Below, in pieces: positions 1 to 8,361 of a stretch of 64,000 nt of DNA; the first letter of the stretch is position 1, and each line of letters begins with the position of its first letter. The notes under the pieces were generated by a model that saw nothing but the letters and a program-made list of their open reading frames with translations, made no database searches and was not told where the DNA came from. The position numbers were made by a program, and so were the translations under genes. Origin of the DNA: Peterkaempfera podocarpi (lineage in GTDB: Bacteria; Actinomycetota; Actinomycetes; Streptomycetales; Streptomycetaceae); NCBI RefSeq assembly GCF_042466665.1, contig NZ_CP162102.1, positions 5,270,001-5,334,000 of the forward strand. The letters run 5' to 3'.

Positions 1-3000
1 GTCGGGCGACGACTCCCCGCGGCTGCTCGCCGACGCCCTCGGCGACGGCATCGTGCACCTGGCCCGCCGCACCGGGTTCGGCACCGCCGTCGGCGAGGCC
101 GTCCGCTCCACCCATCCGCTGCGCCCCGAGGACCTCCCCTACAGCCTGGTCCCCGCCGGCCCCGGCGGCCGGCAGGCCGCACCCCGCCGGGACGAGTACG
201 GCGACCCGCTCGCCGCCCATGAGGACTTCGAGGACGACGAGCAGTACGGCCACGGCTCCTCCACCGAGCCCGTGGAATGGCTCTGGCTGCTCCACGACGA
301 CTGCGAACCGCGCCCCGACGCACTGCTGCGGCTGCTCCAGGTGGCCGACTCCACCCCCTCGGCCGCCGTCGTCGGCCCCAAGCTGCGCAGCTGGTACGAC
401 CGTCGGCAGCTGCTGGAGGTCGGCGTCAGCATCGCCCGCTCCGGCCGCCGCTGGACCGGACTGGACCGCCGCGAGCAGGACCAGGGCCAGCACGACCAGG
501 TCCGCCCGGTGCTCTCCGTCTCCACCGCGGGAATGCTCATCCGGCGCGACGTCTTCGAGGAGCTCGGCGGCTTCGACCGGGCCCTCCCGCTGATGCGCGA
601 CGACGTCGACCTCTGCTGGCGGGTCAACGCCGCGGGGTACCGGGTGATGGTCGCCCCCGACGCCGTACTGCGCCACGCCGAGGCCGCGAGCCGCGAGCGC
701 CGCCCCATCGACTGTGCCCCCGACCACCCCCACCGGGTGGACAAGGCCGGCGCCGTCTTCACCCTGTTCGCGAACTCCCGCGGCCTGCTGCTCCCCTACA
801 TCGCCCTGCGGGTGGTCCTCTCCACGCTGCTGCGCACCGTCGCCTACCTCGTCGGCAAGGCCCCCGGCCAGTCCCTGGACGAGCTCGCCGGGCTCGGGCA
901 CGTGCTGCTGCGGCTGCCCGGAGTGCTGGCCGCCCGCGTCCGCCGCGCACGTACCCGCTCCGCCACCCCGCTGGACGACCGTTCGCTCTTCCCCGCCCCC
1001 GGTGCCACCGTGCGGCTCACCGTCGAGCAGGCCGCCGGGGCGCTGGGCGCCGGGCGCGCCGACGACTCCGGTGCCGGGCGGCACGGCGGCTCGGAGAGCG
1101 GACCCTCCGACGACGACGCCGACTTCCTGGAGATCGAGCAGTTCGCCCGGCTCAAGCGGATCGCCCGCCGGCCCGCCCCGGTGCTCTTCGCCGGGCTGCT
1201 CCTCATCGCCCTCGTCGCCTGCCGCAACCTGCTCGGCAGCGGCACCCTGCTGGGCGGCGCGCTGCTGCCCGCCGACCGCGCAGCCGACCTCTGGCACGCC
1301 TATGCGGACGGCTGGCATCCGGTCGGGGCCGGCGGTGGCGGCAGCGCACCGCCCTACCTGGGCGCACTGGCGGTACTGTCCTGGATCCTGATGGGCAACG
1401 CCGACCTGGCGGTCACCCTGCTGCTGGTGCTCTCCATCCCGCTGGCCGGGGTCTCCGCCTACCTGGTGTCCCGGCCGCTGATCGGGTCCCGCGCCGTACG
1501 GGCCTGGGCCAGCGCCACCTACGCCTTCCTGCCCGCCGCCACCGGGGCCCTCGCCCAGGGACGCATCGGCACCGCCCTGCTGGCCGTGCTGCTGCCGCCG
1601 CTGGCCAGGGCCGCCGCCGTGGCCGCAGGCCTCGGCATCCGCCGCGAGACCGCCGCCCGCGGCGGCCGTCCCGGCTGGCGCAGCGCCTGGACCGCGGCAC
1701 TGCTGCTCACCGCCGTCACCGCCTTTGTCCCCGTGGTCTGGGTGCTGGCCGTGGTGCTCTGCGCGGCCGCGCTCGCCGCGGCAGTGCTGCGCGGCGGCGC
1801 CTACGGCACGGGTACGGTCGCGCTGCGCCGCCTGGGCGTGCGCTGCCTGGCCGTCGTCGGCACCCCCGTGCTGGTGCTCGCGCCGTGGTCACTGGACGTC
1901 CTCGGCTCGCCGTCCCGGCTGCTGCTGGAGGCCGGACTGCCCCAGCTGAGCGGCGCTTCGGCGACCCCGCTCGGCCTGGTCCTGGTGAACCCCGGAGGGT
2001 CCGGCGTACCGCCCGTGCTGCTCTCGGCCGGCGTGGTGCTCTCCGCCCTGGCCGCGCTGCTGCGCGCGGACCGGCGCCGGGCGGTGATCGCGGCCTGGGC
2101 CGCGGCCGCGGCCGGGCTGGTCTTCTCCATCGTCGTCGCGGGCACCACCGTCACCCCCCAGCCCGGAGGGGTGCCGGTCGCGGCCTGGTCCGGGCCGGCC
2201 ACCCTGCTCACCGGGATCGCACTGCTCGCGGCCGCCTGCATCGGCGCCGACGGGGCGCAGGCCCGGGTGGCGGGCATCGACTTCGGCTGGCGGCAGCCGG
2301 TCGCCGCCGTGGTGGTGCTGGCCGCGGTACTGGCCCCGATCGGCACCGGCCTGTGGTGGGCGGCGCGCGGCGCGGGCGATCCGCTGCGGCGTACCGACCC
2401 GATCCAGGTTCCCGCCTTTGTGGCCGCCGAGTCCGGCACCGTGGACCGTACCCGGACCCTGGTGCTGCACGGCGACGCCGGCGGCGAGGCGGTCGCCTAT
2501 GCGCTGGTGCGCGGCTCCGGGCAGTCCCTCGGCGACGCCGAGACCGACACTCCGCAGCCCGCCCTCACCACCCTGGTGGGCAATCTGCTGGCCGGGTCCG
2601 GTGGCGACCAGTCCGGCCGGCTCGCCGAGTACGCGGTGGAGTACGTGCTCGTCCAGGCCCCGCTGATCGACAAGGTCCAGGACGTCCTGGACACCACCCC
2701 GGGCCTCACCCGGGTCAGCCGGCAGGGCGGCACCGCGCTCTGGCGGGTGGACGGTGCCACGGTCGCCCGGGCAGTGATCACCACCGCCGACGGCAAGGCC
2801 ACCGCGGTGCCGGCCGGGGTCCACAGCATCAGCACCACCGTCCCGGCAGGCCCGGCCGGCCGCACCCTGCGGCTCGCGGAGCGGGCCGACTCCGGCTGGC
2901 AGGCCACCCTGGACGGCAAGCCCCTCACCCCGGTCACCGTGGACGGCTGGGCGCAGGGCTTCACCCTGCCGGCCTCCGGCGGCCGGCTCTCCGTCGGGCA

Positions 3001-3637
3001 CCACGACGGAGCCCTGCACACCGGCTGGATCTGGGCCCAGGTCCTGTTGGCACTCACCCTGGTGGTGCTGGCCCTGCCCGCCCGCAGCTCCACCAACGAC
3101 GACGACCTGCCGGAGGAGGAGTCGACCGCGGCCGCCGAGCCCCCGCTGCCCGGCAGCCGCCGGGCCCGCCGACTGGCAGCGGCCGAGGGCGCCGAGGCGG
3201 CGGAACCGGAGTCCGAGCCCGGGTACCCCGCGGAGGAGCAGCCGGTGTACGAGCCGTCGCTGCCGCAGCAGCCCGGTTCCGAGTCCTACCCGGGCGGCTA
3301 CGACCCGCCGCCCGCCTACCCCTCGGACGGGGCGTACGCCGACCCGGCGTACGGTGACCCGGCATATGCACAGCAGCCCTACCAGCAGGCCGATCCCTAC
3401 GGCTGGGACCCTTCGCAGCAGCAGGGCTACGCCGCCCCGGTGCCGCCCCAGCCCGGCTACGGGGACTACGAGCAGACGCAGCAGGGCTACGGCTACGACC
3501 CCTACGCCCAGGGCGGGGCGGCCGGGGACGGCGGTGCCTACGGCTCGCTGGACCCCGACGACCCCTGGCTGCAGCAGGGCGGACCCCAGGACCCGTACGG
3601 GTCGCGGGGCGCCGGCCGTGACGGATCCGGGAGCTGA
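1..3637 (+). CDS. Family 2 glycosyltransferase, giant polytopic membrane protein (5' partial)
   Basis: The reading frame is open from base 2, so the true start lies before the window; the visible first residues (SGDDSPRLLADALGDG) continue a GT-A fold. The GT2 part holds the acidic motif LLHDDCEP near visible residues 96-103 and the acceptor-side motif RDDVDLCWRVNAAGYRV near 200. After it come about a dozen hydrophobic segments (roughly visible residues 265-285 and 390-790), a beta-rich extracytoplasmic part (about 830-1025), one more membrane segment, and a long tail rich in Pro, Tyr, Gln and Gly. GT2 enzymes of this kind move an activated sugar onto an envelope or cell-wall acceptor; the donor and acceptor cannot be read from the sequence. 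The next gene starts 6 bases after the stop, so the two are probably cotranscribed. Confidence 0.85.
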   Translation, partial: SGDDSPRLLADALGDGIVHLARRTGFGTAVGEAVRSTHPLRPEDLPYSLVPAGPGGRQAAPRRDEYGDPLAAHEDFEDDEQYGHGSSTEPVEWLWLLHDDCEPRPDALLRLLQVADSTPSAAVVGPKLRSWYDRRQLLEVGVSIARSGRRWTGLDRREQDQGQHDQVRPVLSVSTAGMLIRRDVFEELGGFDRALPLMRDDVDLCWRVNAAGYRVMVAPDAVLRHAEAASRERRPIDCAPDHPHRVDKAGAVFTLFANSRGLLLPYIALRVVLSTLLRTVAYLVGKAPGQSLDELAGLGHVLLRLPGVLAARVRRARTRSATPLDDRSLFPAPGATVRLTVEQAAGALGAGRADDSGAGRHGGSESGPSDDDADFLEIEQFARLKRIARRPAPVLFAGLLLIALVACRNLLGSGTLLGGALLPADRAADLWHAYADGWHPVGAGGGGSAPPYLGALAVLSWILMGNADLAVTLLLVLSIPLAGVSAYLVSRPLIGSRAVRAWASATYAFLPAATGALAQGRIGTALLAVLLPPLARAAAVAAGLGIRRETAARGGRPGWRSAWTAALLLTAVTAFVPVVWVLAVVLCAAALAAAVLRGGAYGTGTVALRRLGVRCLAVVGTPVLVLAPWSLDVLGSPSRLLLEAGLPQLSGASATPLGLVLVNPGGSGVPPVLLSAGVVLSALAALLRADRRRAVIAAWAAAAAGLVFSIVVAGTTVTPQPGGVPVAAWSGPATLLTGIALLAAACIGADGAQARVAGIDFGWRQPVAAVVVLAAVLAPIGTGLWWAARGAGDPLRRTDPIQVPAFVAAESGTVDRTRTLVLHGDAGGEAVAYALVRGSGQSLGDAETDTPQPALTTLVGNLLAGSGGDQSGRLAEYAVEYVLVQAPLIDKVQDVLDTTPGLTRVSRQGGTALWRVDGATVARAVITTADGKATAVPAGVHSISTTVPAGPAGRTLRLAERADSGWQATLDGKPLTPVTVDGWAQGFTLPASGGRLSVGHHDGALHTGWIWAQVLLALTLVVLALPARSSTNDDDLPEEESTAAAEPPLPGSRRARRLAAAEGAEAAEPESEPGYPAEEQPVYEPSLPQQPGSESYPGGYDPPPAYPSDGAYADPAYGDPAYAQQPYQQADPYGWDPSQQQGYAAPVPPQPGYGDYEQTQQGYGYDPYAQGGAAGDGGAYGSLDPDDPWLQQGGPQDPYGSRGAGRDGSGS

Positions 3638-3643
3638 CGAGCG

Positions 3644-5249
3644 ATGAGGAATGTGACCGCCAACCCCACCACCGCCTCGCTGCTGGCCGCGGCCCTGGTG
3701 CTGGCCGCCGCCCTCGGCATCGCCGAGCTGCGTCCGCCCGCTGACCCGCCGGCCAACGGACCCGCCGGCTCCACGCACACCCGGGTGGAGCGGACCTCCG
3801 CGATCTGCCCGCAGCCGGTGCAGGGACTCAGCGGCACCACCACGTACACCGCCTTCACCCCGTCGGGGGACTCCGGATCGGCCGGGCCCGCCGCGGCGGC
3901 CGGGTCGGGTCCCGGCAAGGCGGTCCTCACCGATGTCGCCGGGTCCGCGCAGCCGAGCGCGGCGCCCAGCGGCAAGCCGACCGGCAAGACGTCGCCCAAG
4001 GCGTCCGCCAAGGCCTCGGCGAAGCCGGCGGGCAAGGCGGCCGGAGCGCCGCGCGCCACGCTGCGGAAGACCGGTGTCCCGGTCTCGGCCAAGGCCCCCG
4101 TCGGGGACGCGGCCCCAGCGGTGGCAGCGGTGGCCGACGGCGGGTTCGCCCCCGGCTTCACGGTGCAGCAGACCACCCTGGTGACCGATGCCAGGGGCCG
4201 TGGCCTCTCCGGTCTGACCTGCGGAGCCTCCGGTACCGGGTTCTGGTTTGCGGGAGCGTCCACTGCGGCGGGCCGCGAGGACTATGTGAACCTCACCAAC
4301 GCCGAGGACCAGCCCGCCATCGTCGACGTGGTGCTCTACGGGGCCAAGGGCGAGATCGACGACGGCACCGCCGGCAGCCTCACGGTGCCCCCGGGCAGCT
4401 CGGTGCCGGTGCTGCTCTCCACCCTCACCAAGACCCCCGTACCGGACCTGGTGGTGAATGTGGTCGCCAGGACCGGCCGGGTGGGCGCCGCACTGCACGC
4501 CTCGGACGGCGCCGAAGGGCAGCGACTGGCTGCCGGCCTCCGCCGCCCCCGGCGGCACCGCGGTGATCCCCGGACTGCCCGGCGACCTCACCGCGGCCCG
4601 GCTGGTGGTGCTCGCCCCCGGTGACGACGACGCCGACCTCAAGGTGCAGCTCTCCGGGCCCAACGGCTGGTTCACCCCGGCGGGCCACGAGACCCTGCAC
4701 GTCAAGAGCGGCATGGTGGCCGCCGTCGACCTGGGCGCGCTGACCCGCGGGCAGGCCGCCGCACTGCGGCTGAGCCCCACCGATCCCAAGCACGCCACCC
4801 CGGTGGTGGCCGGGCTGCGGGTCGACCGCGGCAAGGGGACCAAGACCGACGCGGCCTGGCTCGTGGGCAGCAACCCGGTGGGTGACAGGGCCACCTCGGC
4901 CGAGAACTGGCGGGGCAACTCGACTCTGGTCCTCACCTCCACCGGCGCTGCGGCCAAGGTCAGGATCACCTCGTCGGCGGGGAGCTCGGGCGGCAGCCCG
5001 GCGGTCAAGGAACTGCAGATCCCGGCGGGCGGCACCGTCTCTACGGCGGTTCCCGAGCCCGCGGGAGTCAAGGGATCGTGGGCGGTCACCGTGGAGACGC
5101 TCTCCGGCGGACCGGTGGCAGCGGCCCGGACGCTCCAGCTGGCCAAGGACGGTGTACCGATGTTCACCGTGCAGCCGCTCCAGGACGACCGCAGCGCGGT
5201 GCTGGTTCCCCACGCAGCTCAGGACCCGGCGATCCTCACCGGCCGCTGA
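3644..5249 (+). pseudogene. DUF5719 family membrane-anchored protein, interrupted by a one-base frameshift
   Basis: An ATG at 3644 opens a protein with an N-terminal membrane anchor (about residues 12-28), an Ala/Lys/Pro linker (about 100-135) and the start of the DUF5719 beta-domain. This frame ends at 4624. The natural continuation (DWLPASAAPGGTAVIPGL and onward to the stop at 5249) lies in the +1 frame, and the crossing point is the GGG run at 4517-4519, where two G would restore one protein of about 534 residues. DUF5719 proteins usually follow the large glycosyltransferase in Streptomyces-type genomes; their function is not known. Either the gene is recently broken or the sequence has one extra G. 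Only 6 bases separate it from the glycosyltransferase, so cotranscription is likely. Confidence 0.8.
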
Positions 5250-5285
5250 GCGGCCCCTGACCGGCGGCCGGCCCTGGATGGACGA

Positions 5286-5903
5286 TCAGGCGCCCGCAGG
5301 GGCGCCCAGCATCCGCAGCACCAGATCGGCATAGCGACGGCCGAGCTCCTCCGGGGGCTCGGCCGTCCGCTCGTGGTACCAGCGCACCACGTCGATGCCC
5401 AGGGAGAGCACGGCCCGGGCGGCGGTCCGCACGTCCGGCACATCGAAGGCGCCGGACGCCTGCCCCTCGGAGATCAGCGTGCGCACCGTCTCCTCGATCC
5501 GGCGGCGCAGCTCCACGACGGCGGCGTAGTCCTCGGGCGGCAGCGCGTGGAGTTCGTACTGGACGATCCGGCCGATGGTGTGGGCGCGGGCGTGCCAGGC
5601 GGTGAAGTCCTCCACCAGCCGGCGCATCCGCCGGACCGGCCCGCCCTCGGCCGCGGCCGCGGCCTCCACCAGGGCGAGGGTCTGCTGATGTCCGGTGCTG
5701 CTGATCTCGGAGAGCAGTGCGGCCTTGGACGGGTAGTGGACGTAGAGCGCAGCCGGGCTCATACCGGCCGCGGTGGCGATGTCCCTGGTGGTGGTCGCGT
5801 GGTAGCCGCGTTCGGCGAAGGCCTCCACGGCGGCCAGCAGCAGGCGCCGGGCGGCCTCGGGGCGCACCTCCGGCCAGAGGTCGGCGGGGGTGGTCGCGGT
5901 CAT
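5286..5903 (-). CDS. TetR family transcriptional regulator
   Basis: A protein of 205 residues with an N-terminal TetR helix-turn-helix (AFAERGYHATTTRDIA, then AGMSPAALYVHYPSK, about residues 27-60) and an all-helical C-terminal ligand domain of ordinary length. I chose the ATG at 5903 because GAGG lies 8 bases upstream; a GTG at 5927 would add 8 residues but has no visible ribosome site. It is divergent from the quinone oxidoreductase at 6050 and separated by 146 bases that hold an AAGCGCTT palindrome, so it most likely represses itself and that gene. The effector is unknown. Confidence 0.9.
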   Translation of the reverse strand: MTATTPADLWPEVRPEAARRLLLAAVEAFAERGYHATTTRDIATAAGMSPAALYVHYPSKAALLSEISSTGHQQTLALVEAAAAAEGGPVRRMRRLVEDFTAWHARAHTIGRIVQYELHALPPEDYAAVVELRRRIEETVRTLISEGQASGAFDVPDVRTAARAVLSLGIDVVRWYHERTAEPPEELGRRYADLVLRMLGAPAGA

Positions 5904-5986
5904 GAGGGCATCCTCGCAGATCCGCACGGGCGCCGGGACGGGGCGGGAGTGCCCTGCCCGGGGTTCCCATCCTGCGGTGCCGATCC

Positions 5987-6006
5987 TATCCTGAGCAAGC
6001 GCTTAG
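5987..6006. promoter_or_regulatory. Candidate TetR operator with overlapping -10 element
   Basis: The divergent TetR/oxidoreductase spacer contains the perfect 8-base palindrome AAGCGCTT at 5997-6004, inside a looser dyad. A TATCCT hexamer at 5987-5992 could be the -10 box of the rightward gene, which would place the palindrome near the transcription start. AAGCGCTT-type cores are common TetR-family operator centres in actinobacteria; the assignment here is by position and pattern only. Confidence 0.45.
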
Positions 6007-6049
6007 TCGGCGATCTGGGCGGCTACCGGCACGGCAATCAGGAGGCACC

Positions 6050-7042
6050 GTGAAGGCATGGCAGGTGGCGGAGCTGGGCGAGCCCCGCGAGGCGATGAGG
6101 CCCGCGGAGGTGGCCCGGCCGGAGGCGGGGCCGGGCCGGCTGCTGGTGCGGGTGCGGGCAGCCGCGGTCAACTTCCCGGACGCGCTGATGTGCCGCGGCC
6201 ACTACCAGGTACGGCCGCCGCTGCCGTTCACCCCGGGTGTGGAGCTCTGCGGGGAGATCGCCGAGCTGGGCGAGGGAACCTCGGAGAGCGGCTTCGCGCC
6301 CGGCGACCGGGTGATCGGCACGCCGGTGCTGCCGCACGGGGCGTACGCCGAGTACGCGCTGATGGACCCGGCCACCACCTTCCCCGCACCGGCCGCACTC
6401 GACGACGCCCAGGCCGCGGCGCTGCACATCGGCTACCAGACGGCCTGGTTCGGCCTGCACCGCAGGGCCGCACTCCGGGCCGGGGAGACCCTGCTGGTGC
6501 ATGCCGCGGCGGGTGGGGTGGGCAGCGCCGCCGTGCAGCTGGGCAAGGCCGCGGGCGCCACCGTGATCGGCGTCGTCGGGGGGCCGGAGAAGGCCGAGGC
6601 GGCCCGGCTGCTGGGCGCCGACCTGGTCGTCGACCGGCACAGCGAGGACTTCGTCGGCGCCGTGAAGCAGGCCACCGGCGGGCGGGGCGCCGATGTGGTC
6701 TTCGACCCGGTGGGCGGTGACGCCTACAACGGCTCCACCAAGTGCATCGCCTTCGAGGGGCGGATCCTGGTCGTCGGCTTCGCCGCCGGCGCCATCCCCG
6801 CACCGGCCCTCAACCACGCCCTGGTGAAGAACTACGCCATCCTGGGGCTGCACTGGGGGCTGTACAACACCCGGGACCCGCAGGCCGTCCGGCAGGCGCA
6901 CGAGGAGCTCACCAAGCTCGCGGAGCAGGGCGTGGTCAGTCCGCTGGTCAGTGAGCGCCTCCCGCTGTCCGGCGCCCCGGACGCGGTGCAGCGGGTCGCC
7001 GACGGCATCACCACCGGGCGCCTCGCCGTACTGCCCGGCTGA
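6050..7042 (+). CDS. NADPH:quinone oxidoreductase family protein (zinc-independent MDR)
   Basis: A protein of 330 residues starting at GTG 6050 with GGAGG 5 bases upstream. The N-terminal GroES-like half carries VNFPDALMCRGHYQ and PFTPGVELCGEI; the Rossmann half has the nucleotide-binding run AAAGGVGSAAVQLGK (about residues 148-162). The zinc-binding cysteines of alcohol dehydrogenases are absent, which fits the quinone oxidoreductase branch: NAD(P)H-dependent reduction of quinones or enone-type carbonyl substrates in the cytoplasm. Control by the divergent TetR protein is likely. A strong hairpin follows the stop, so it seems to be a single-gene unit. Confidence 0.9.
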   Translation: MKAWQVAELGEPREAMRPAEVARPEAGPGRLLVRVRAAAVNFPDALMCRGHYQVRPPLPFTPGVELCGEIAELGEGTSESGFAPGDRVIGTPVLPHGAYAEYALMDPATTFPAPAALDDAQAAALHIGYQTAWFGLHRRAALRAGETLLVHAAAGGVGSAAVQLGKAAGATVIGVVGGPEKAEAARLLGADLVVDRHSEDFVGAVKQATGGRGADVVFDPVGGDAYNGSTKCIAFEGRILVVGFAAGAIPAPALNHALVKNYAILGLHWGLYNTRDPQAVRQAHEELTKLAEQGVVSPLVSERLPLSGAPDAVQRVADGITTGRLAVLPG

Positions 7043-7052
7043 TCGGTCCGGC

Positions 7053-7082
7053 CCCGGCCGGCCGGTCGAACGGCCGGCCGGG
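7053..7082 (+). terminator. Hairpin after the quinone oxidoreductase gene
   Basis: A perfect 12-base-pair GC stem (7053-7064 with 7071-7082) closes a six-base loop, beginning 10 bases after the stop. No T run follows, which is normal for terminators in high-GC actinobacteria. Confidence 0.7.
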
Positions 7083-7083
7083 A

Positions 7084-7179
7084 GCCCGGTTCGCAAGGGC
7101 CCGGTTCGCAAGGGCCCGGTGAGGGGCGCCCGGCGGGGGACCGGCTGGTGGGCCGCCCGGTCGCCCGGTCGCCCGGTCG
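7084..7179. repeat. Two short tandem repeats between convergent genes
   Basis: A 15-base unit (GCCCGGTTCGCAAGG) occurs at 7084-7098 and 7099-7113 with a 7-base partial third copy to 7120. About 35 bases on, the 8-base unit CCCGGTCG is repeated three times at 7156-7179, ending just before the stop of the leftward metallopeptidase-like gene. The spacer carries no gene. It looks like slippage-generated spacer DNA. Confidence 0.8.
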
Positions 7180-7183
7180 GCGG

Positions 7184-7630
7184 TCACTCCTCGCCGTAGC
7201 GGGGGTCCACCGTGTCGGGGGAGAGTCCGAGCAGCTCTGCCACCTGCTCGACCACGATGTCGTGGACCAGCGCGGCCCGCTCGTCCCGGCCCTTGGCGCG
7301 GATCTCCACCGGGCGGCGGAAGACCACGATCCGGGTGGGGCGGTCCTTGGCCGCCGGGACCAGCCTGCCCAGCGGCACCGCGTCGCCGAGCGCGCTCGCC
7401 GCCTCCTCGGGCCCGGTCGGCGGCCACGGCACCTCCTGCACCGCGAACTCCACCTCGCCCAGCTGCGGCCAGCGGCGCTCCAGGCGGTCCACGGAGTCGC
7501 GCACGAAGTCGTCGAAGACCTCCGCCCGACTCAGCGAAATCGGGACCTGCGGCGGCGCGAGCGGGCCACGCAGTCCGCGACCGTGCCGGTCGCGGCGCCG
7601 TGGCCGCGGTGGGTGGGAGGAGCTGTCCAT
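7184..7630 (-). CDS. Metallopeptidase-family (zincin-like) protein lacking HExxH
   Basis: A protein of 148 residues from ATG 7630 (MDSSSHPPRP). The C-terminal two thirds resemble the small zincin-like metallopeptidase family common in actinobacteria: PISLSRAEVFDDFV at the start of the domain and LVHDIVVEQVAELLGL near residues 121-136. Active members of the wider family carry HExxH at this place. Here the sequence is H123-D124 followed by IVVEQ, so neither the catalytic Glu nor the second His ligand is present. The protein is therefore probably not a classical zinc protease. Its N-terminus is basic and low in complexity. It is divergent from the DUF3499 gene. Confidence 0.75.
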   Translation of the reverse strand: MDSSSHPPRPRRRDRHGRGLRGPLAPPQVPISLSRAEVFDDFVRDSVDRLERRWPQLGEVEFAVQEVPWPPTGPEEAASALGDAVPLGRLVPAAKDRPTRIVVFRRPVEIRAKGRDERAALVHDIVVEQVAELLGLSPDTVDPRYGEE

Positions 7631-7909
7631 ATCACGCAAGAGCCTAGGCCCTTCCCGCGTACCGCACGAGCAACCCCGGCGCAGATCCTGAGCGTCCGGG
7701 CCGCCCCGCGTCGGCGCGGTCGACCCGGGCGCGCCGTGCCCTGTGGATCCGGGCCGGAGAGCGGTCCGCTGCCGGGAGGATTCCCGCGGAGGAGGGCCCC
7801 GTGCGGCTGTGTCCCCGGTCGGCCCGTGGGGCCGTCCGTGGCGACACGTGGCGGTCAGGTGGGGGAGAGTCGTCGCGGCCCGGTCAGGAGTGCGGTACCG
7901 TCCATCGTC

Positions 7910-8287
7910 GTGAGCCCTGTACGTCGCTGTTCGCGGACTGCGTGCGGCCGTCCCGCCGTCGCGACGCTGACGTACGTCTACGCGGACTCCACCGCCGTCC
8001 TGGGCCCGCTCGCGACCTACGCCGAGCCGCACTGCTACGACCTGTGCGCCGAGCACTCCGAGCGCCTCACCGCCCCGCGCGGCTGGGACGTCGTCCGGCT
8101 CGCCGTGGACTCGGGCCCCGCCCGGCCCAGCAGCGACGACCTGGAGGCCCTGGCCAACGCGGTCCGTGAGGCCGCCCGCCCCCAGGCCCGCCCGGAGCGC
8201 GCCCGGGAGCGCGGCACCGGCGGCGCCGACGCCCAGGAGGTCGCCCGCCGGGGCCATCTGCGGGTGCTGCGCTCCCCCGACAACTGA
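7910..8287 (+). CDS. DUF3499 family protein
   Basis: A protein of 125 residues starting at GTG 7910. The N-terminal core CSRTACGRPAVATLTY and the following HCYDLC are typical of DUF3499; the spaced cysteines suggest a small zinc ribbon. The C-terminal 40 residues are Arg/Ala/Glu-rich and variable. The function is unknown. In related genomes it also sits between the metallopeptidase-like gene and manB, which supports this call. I set the start by the beginning of the conserved core; the frame stays open upstream but reads as Arg/Gly/Pro-rich non-coding sequence. Confidence 0.8.
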   Translation: MSPVRRCSRTACGRPAVATLTYVYADSTAVLGPLATYAEPHCYDLCAEHSERLTAPRGWDVVRLAVDSGPARPSSDDLEALANAVREAARPQARPERARERGTGGADAQEVARRGHLRVLRSPDN

Positions 8288-8361
8288 CGGTGTTCAGGCG
8301 GTCGCCCTGACGCCGGATGAGCTCTGTCCTGCGGCGTTAGGATGGGTGCATACCTCACCAG

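Noticed and set aside
1889..5167. Long minus-strand frame opposite the glycosyltransferase and DUF5719 genes
   Set aside because: Composition and position show a shadow frame; the plus-strand genes have clear domains.
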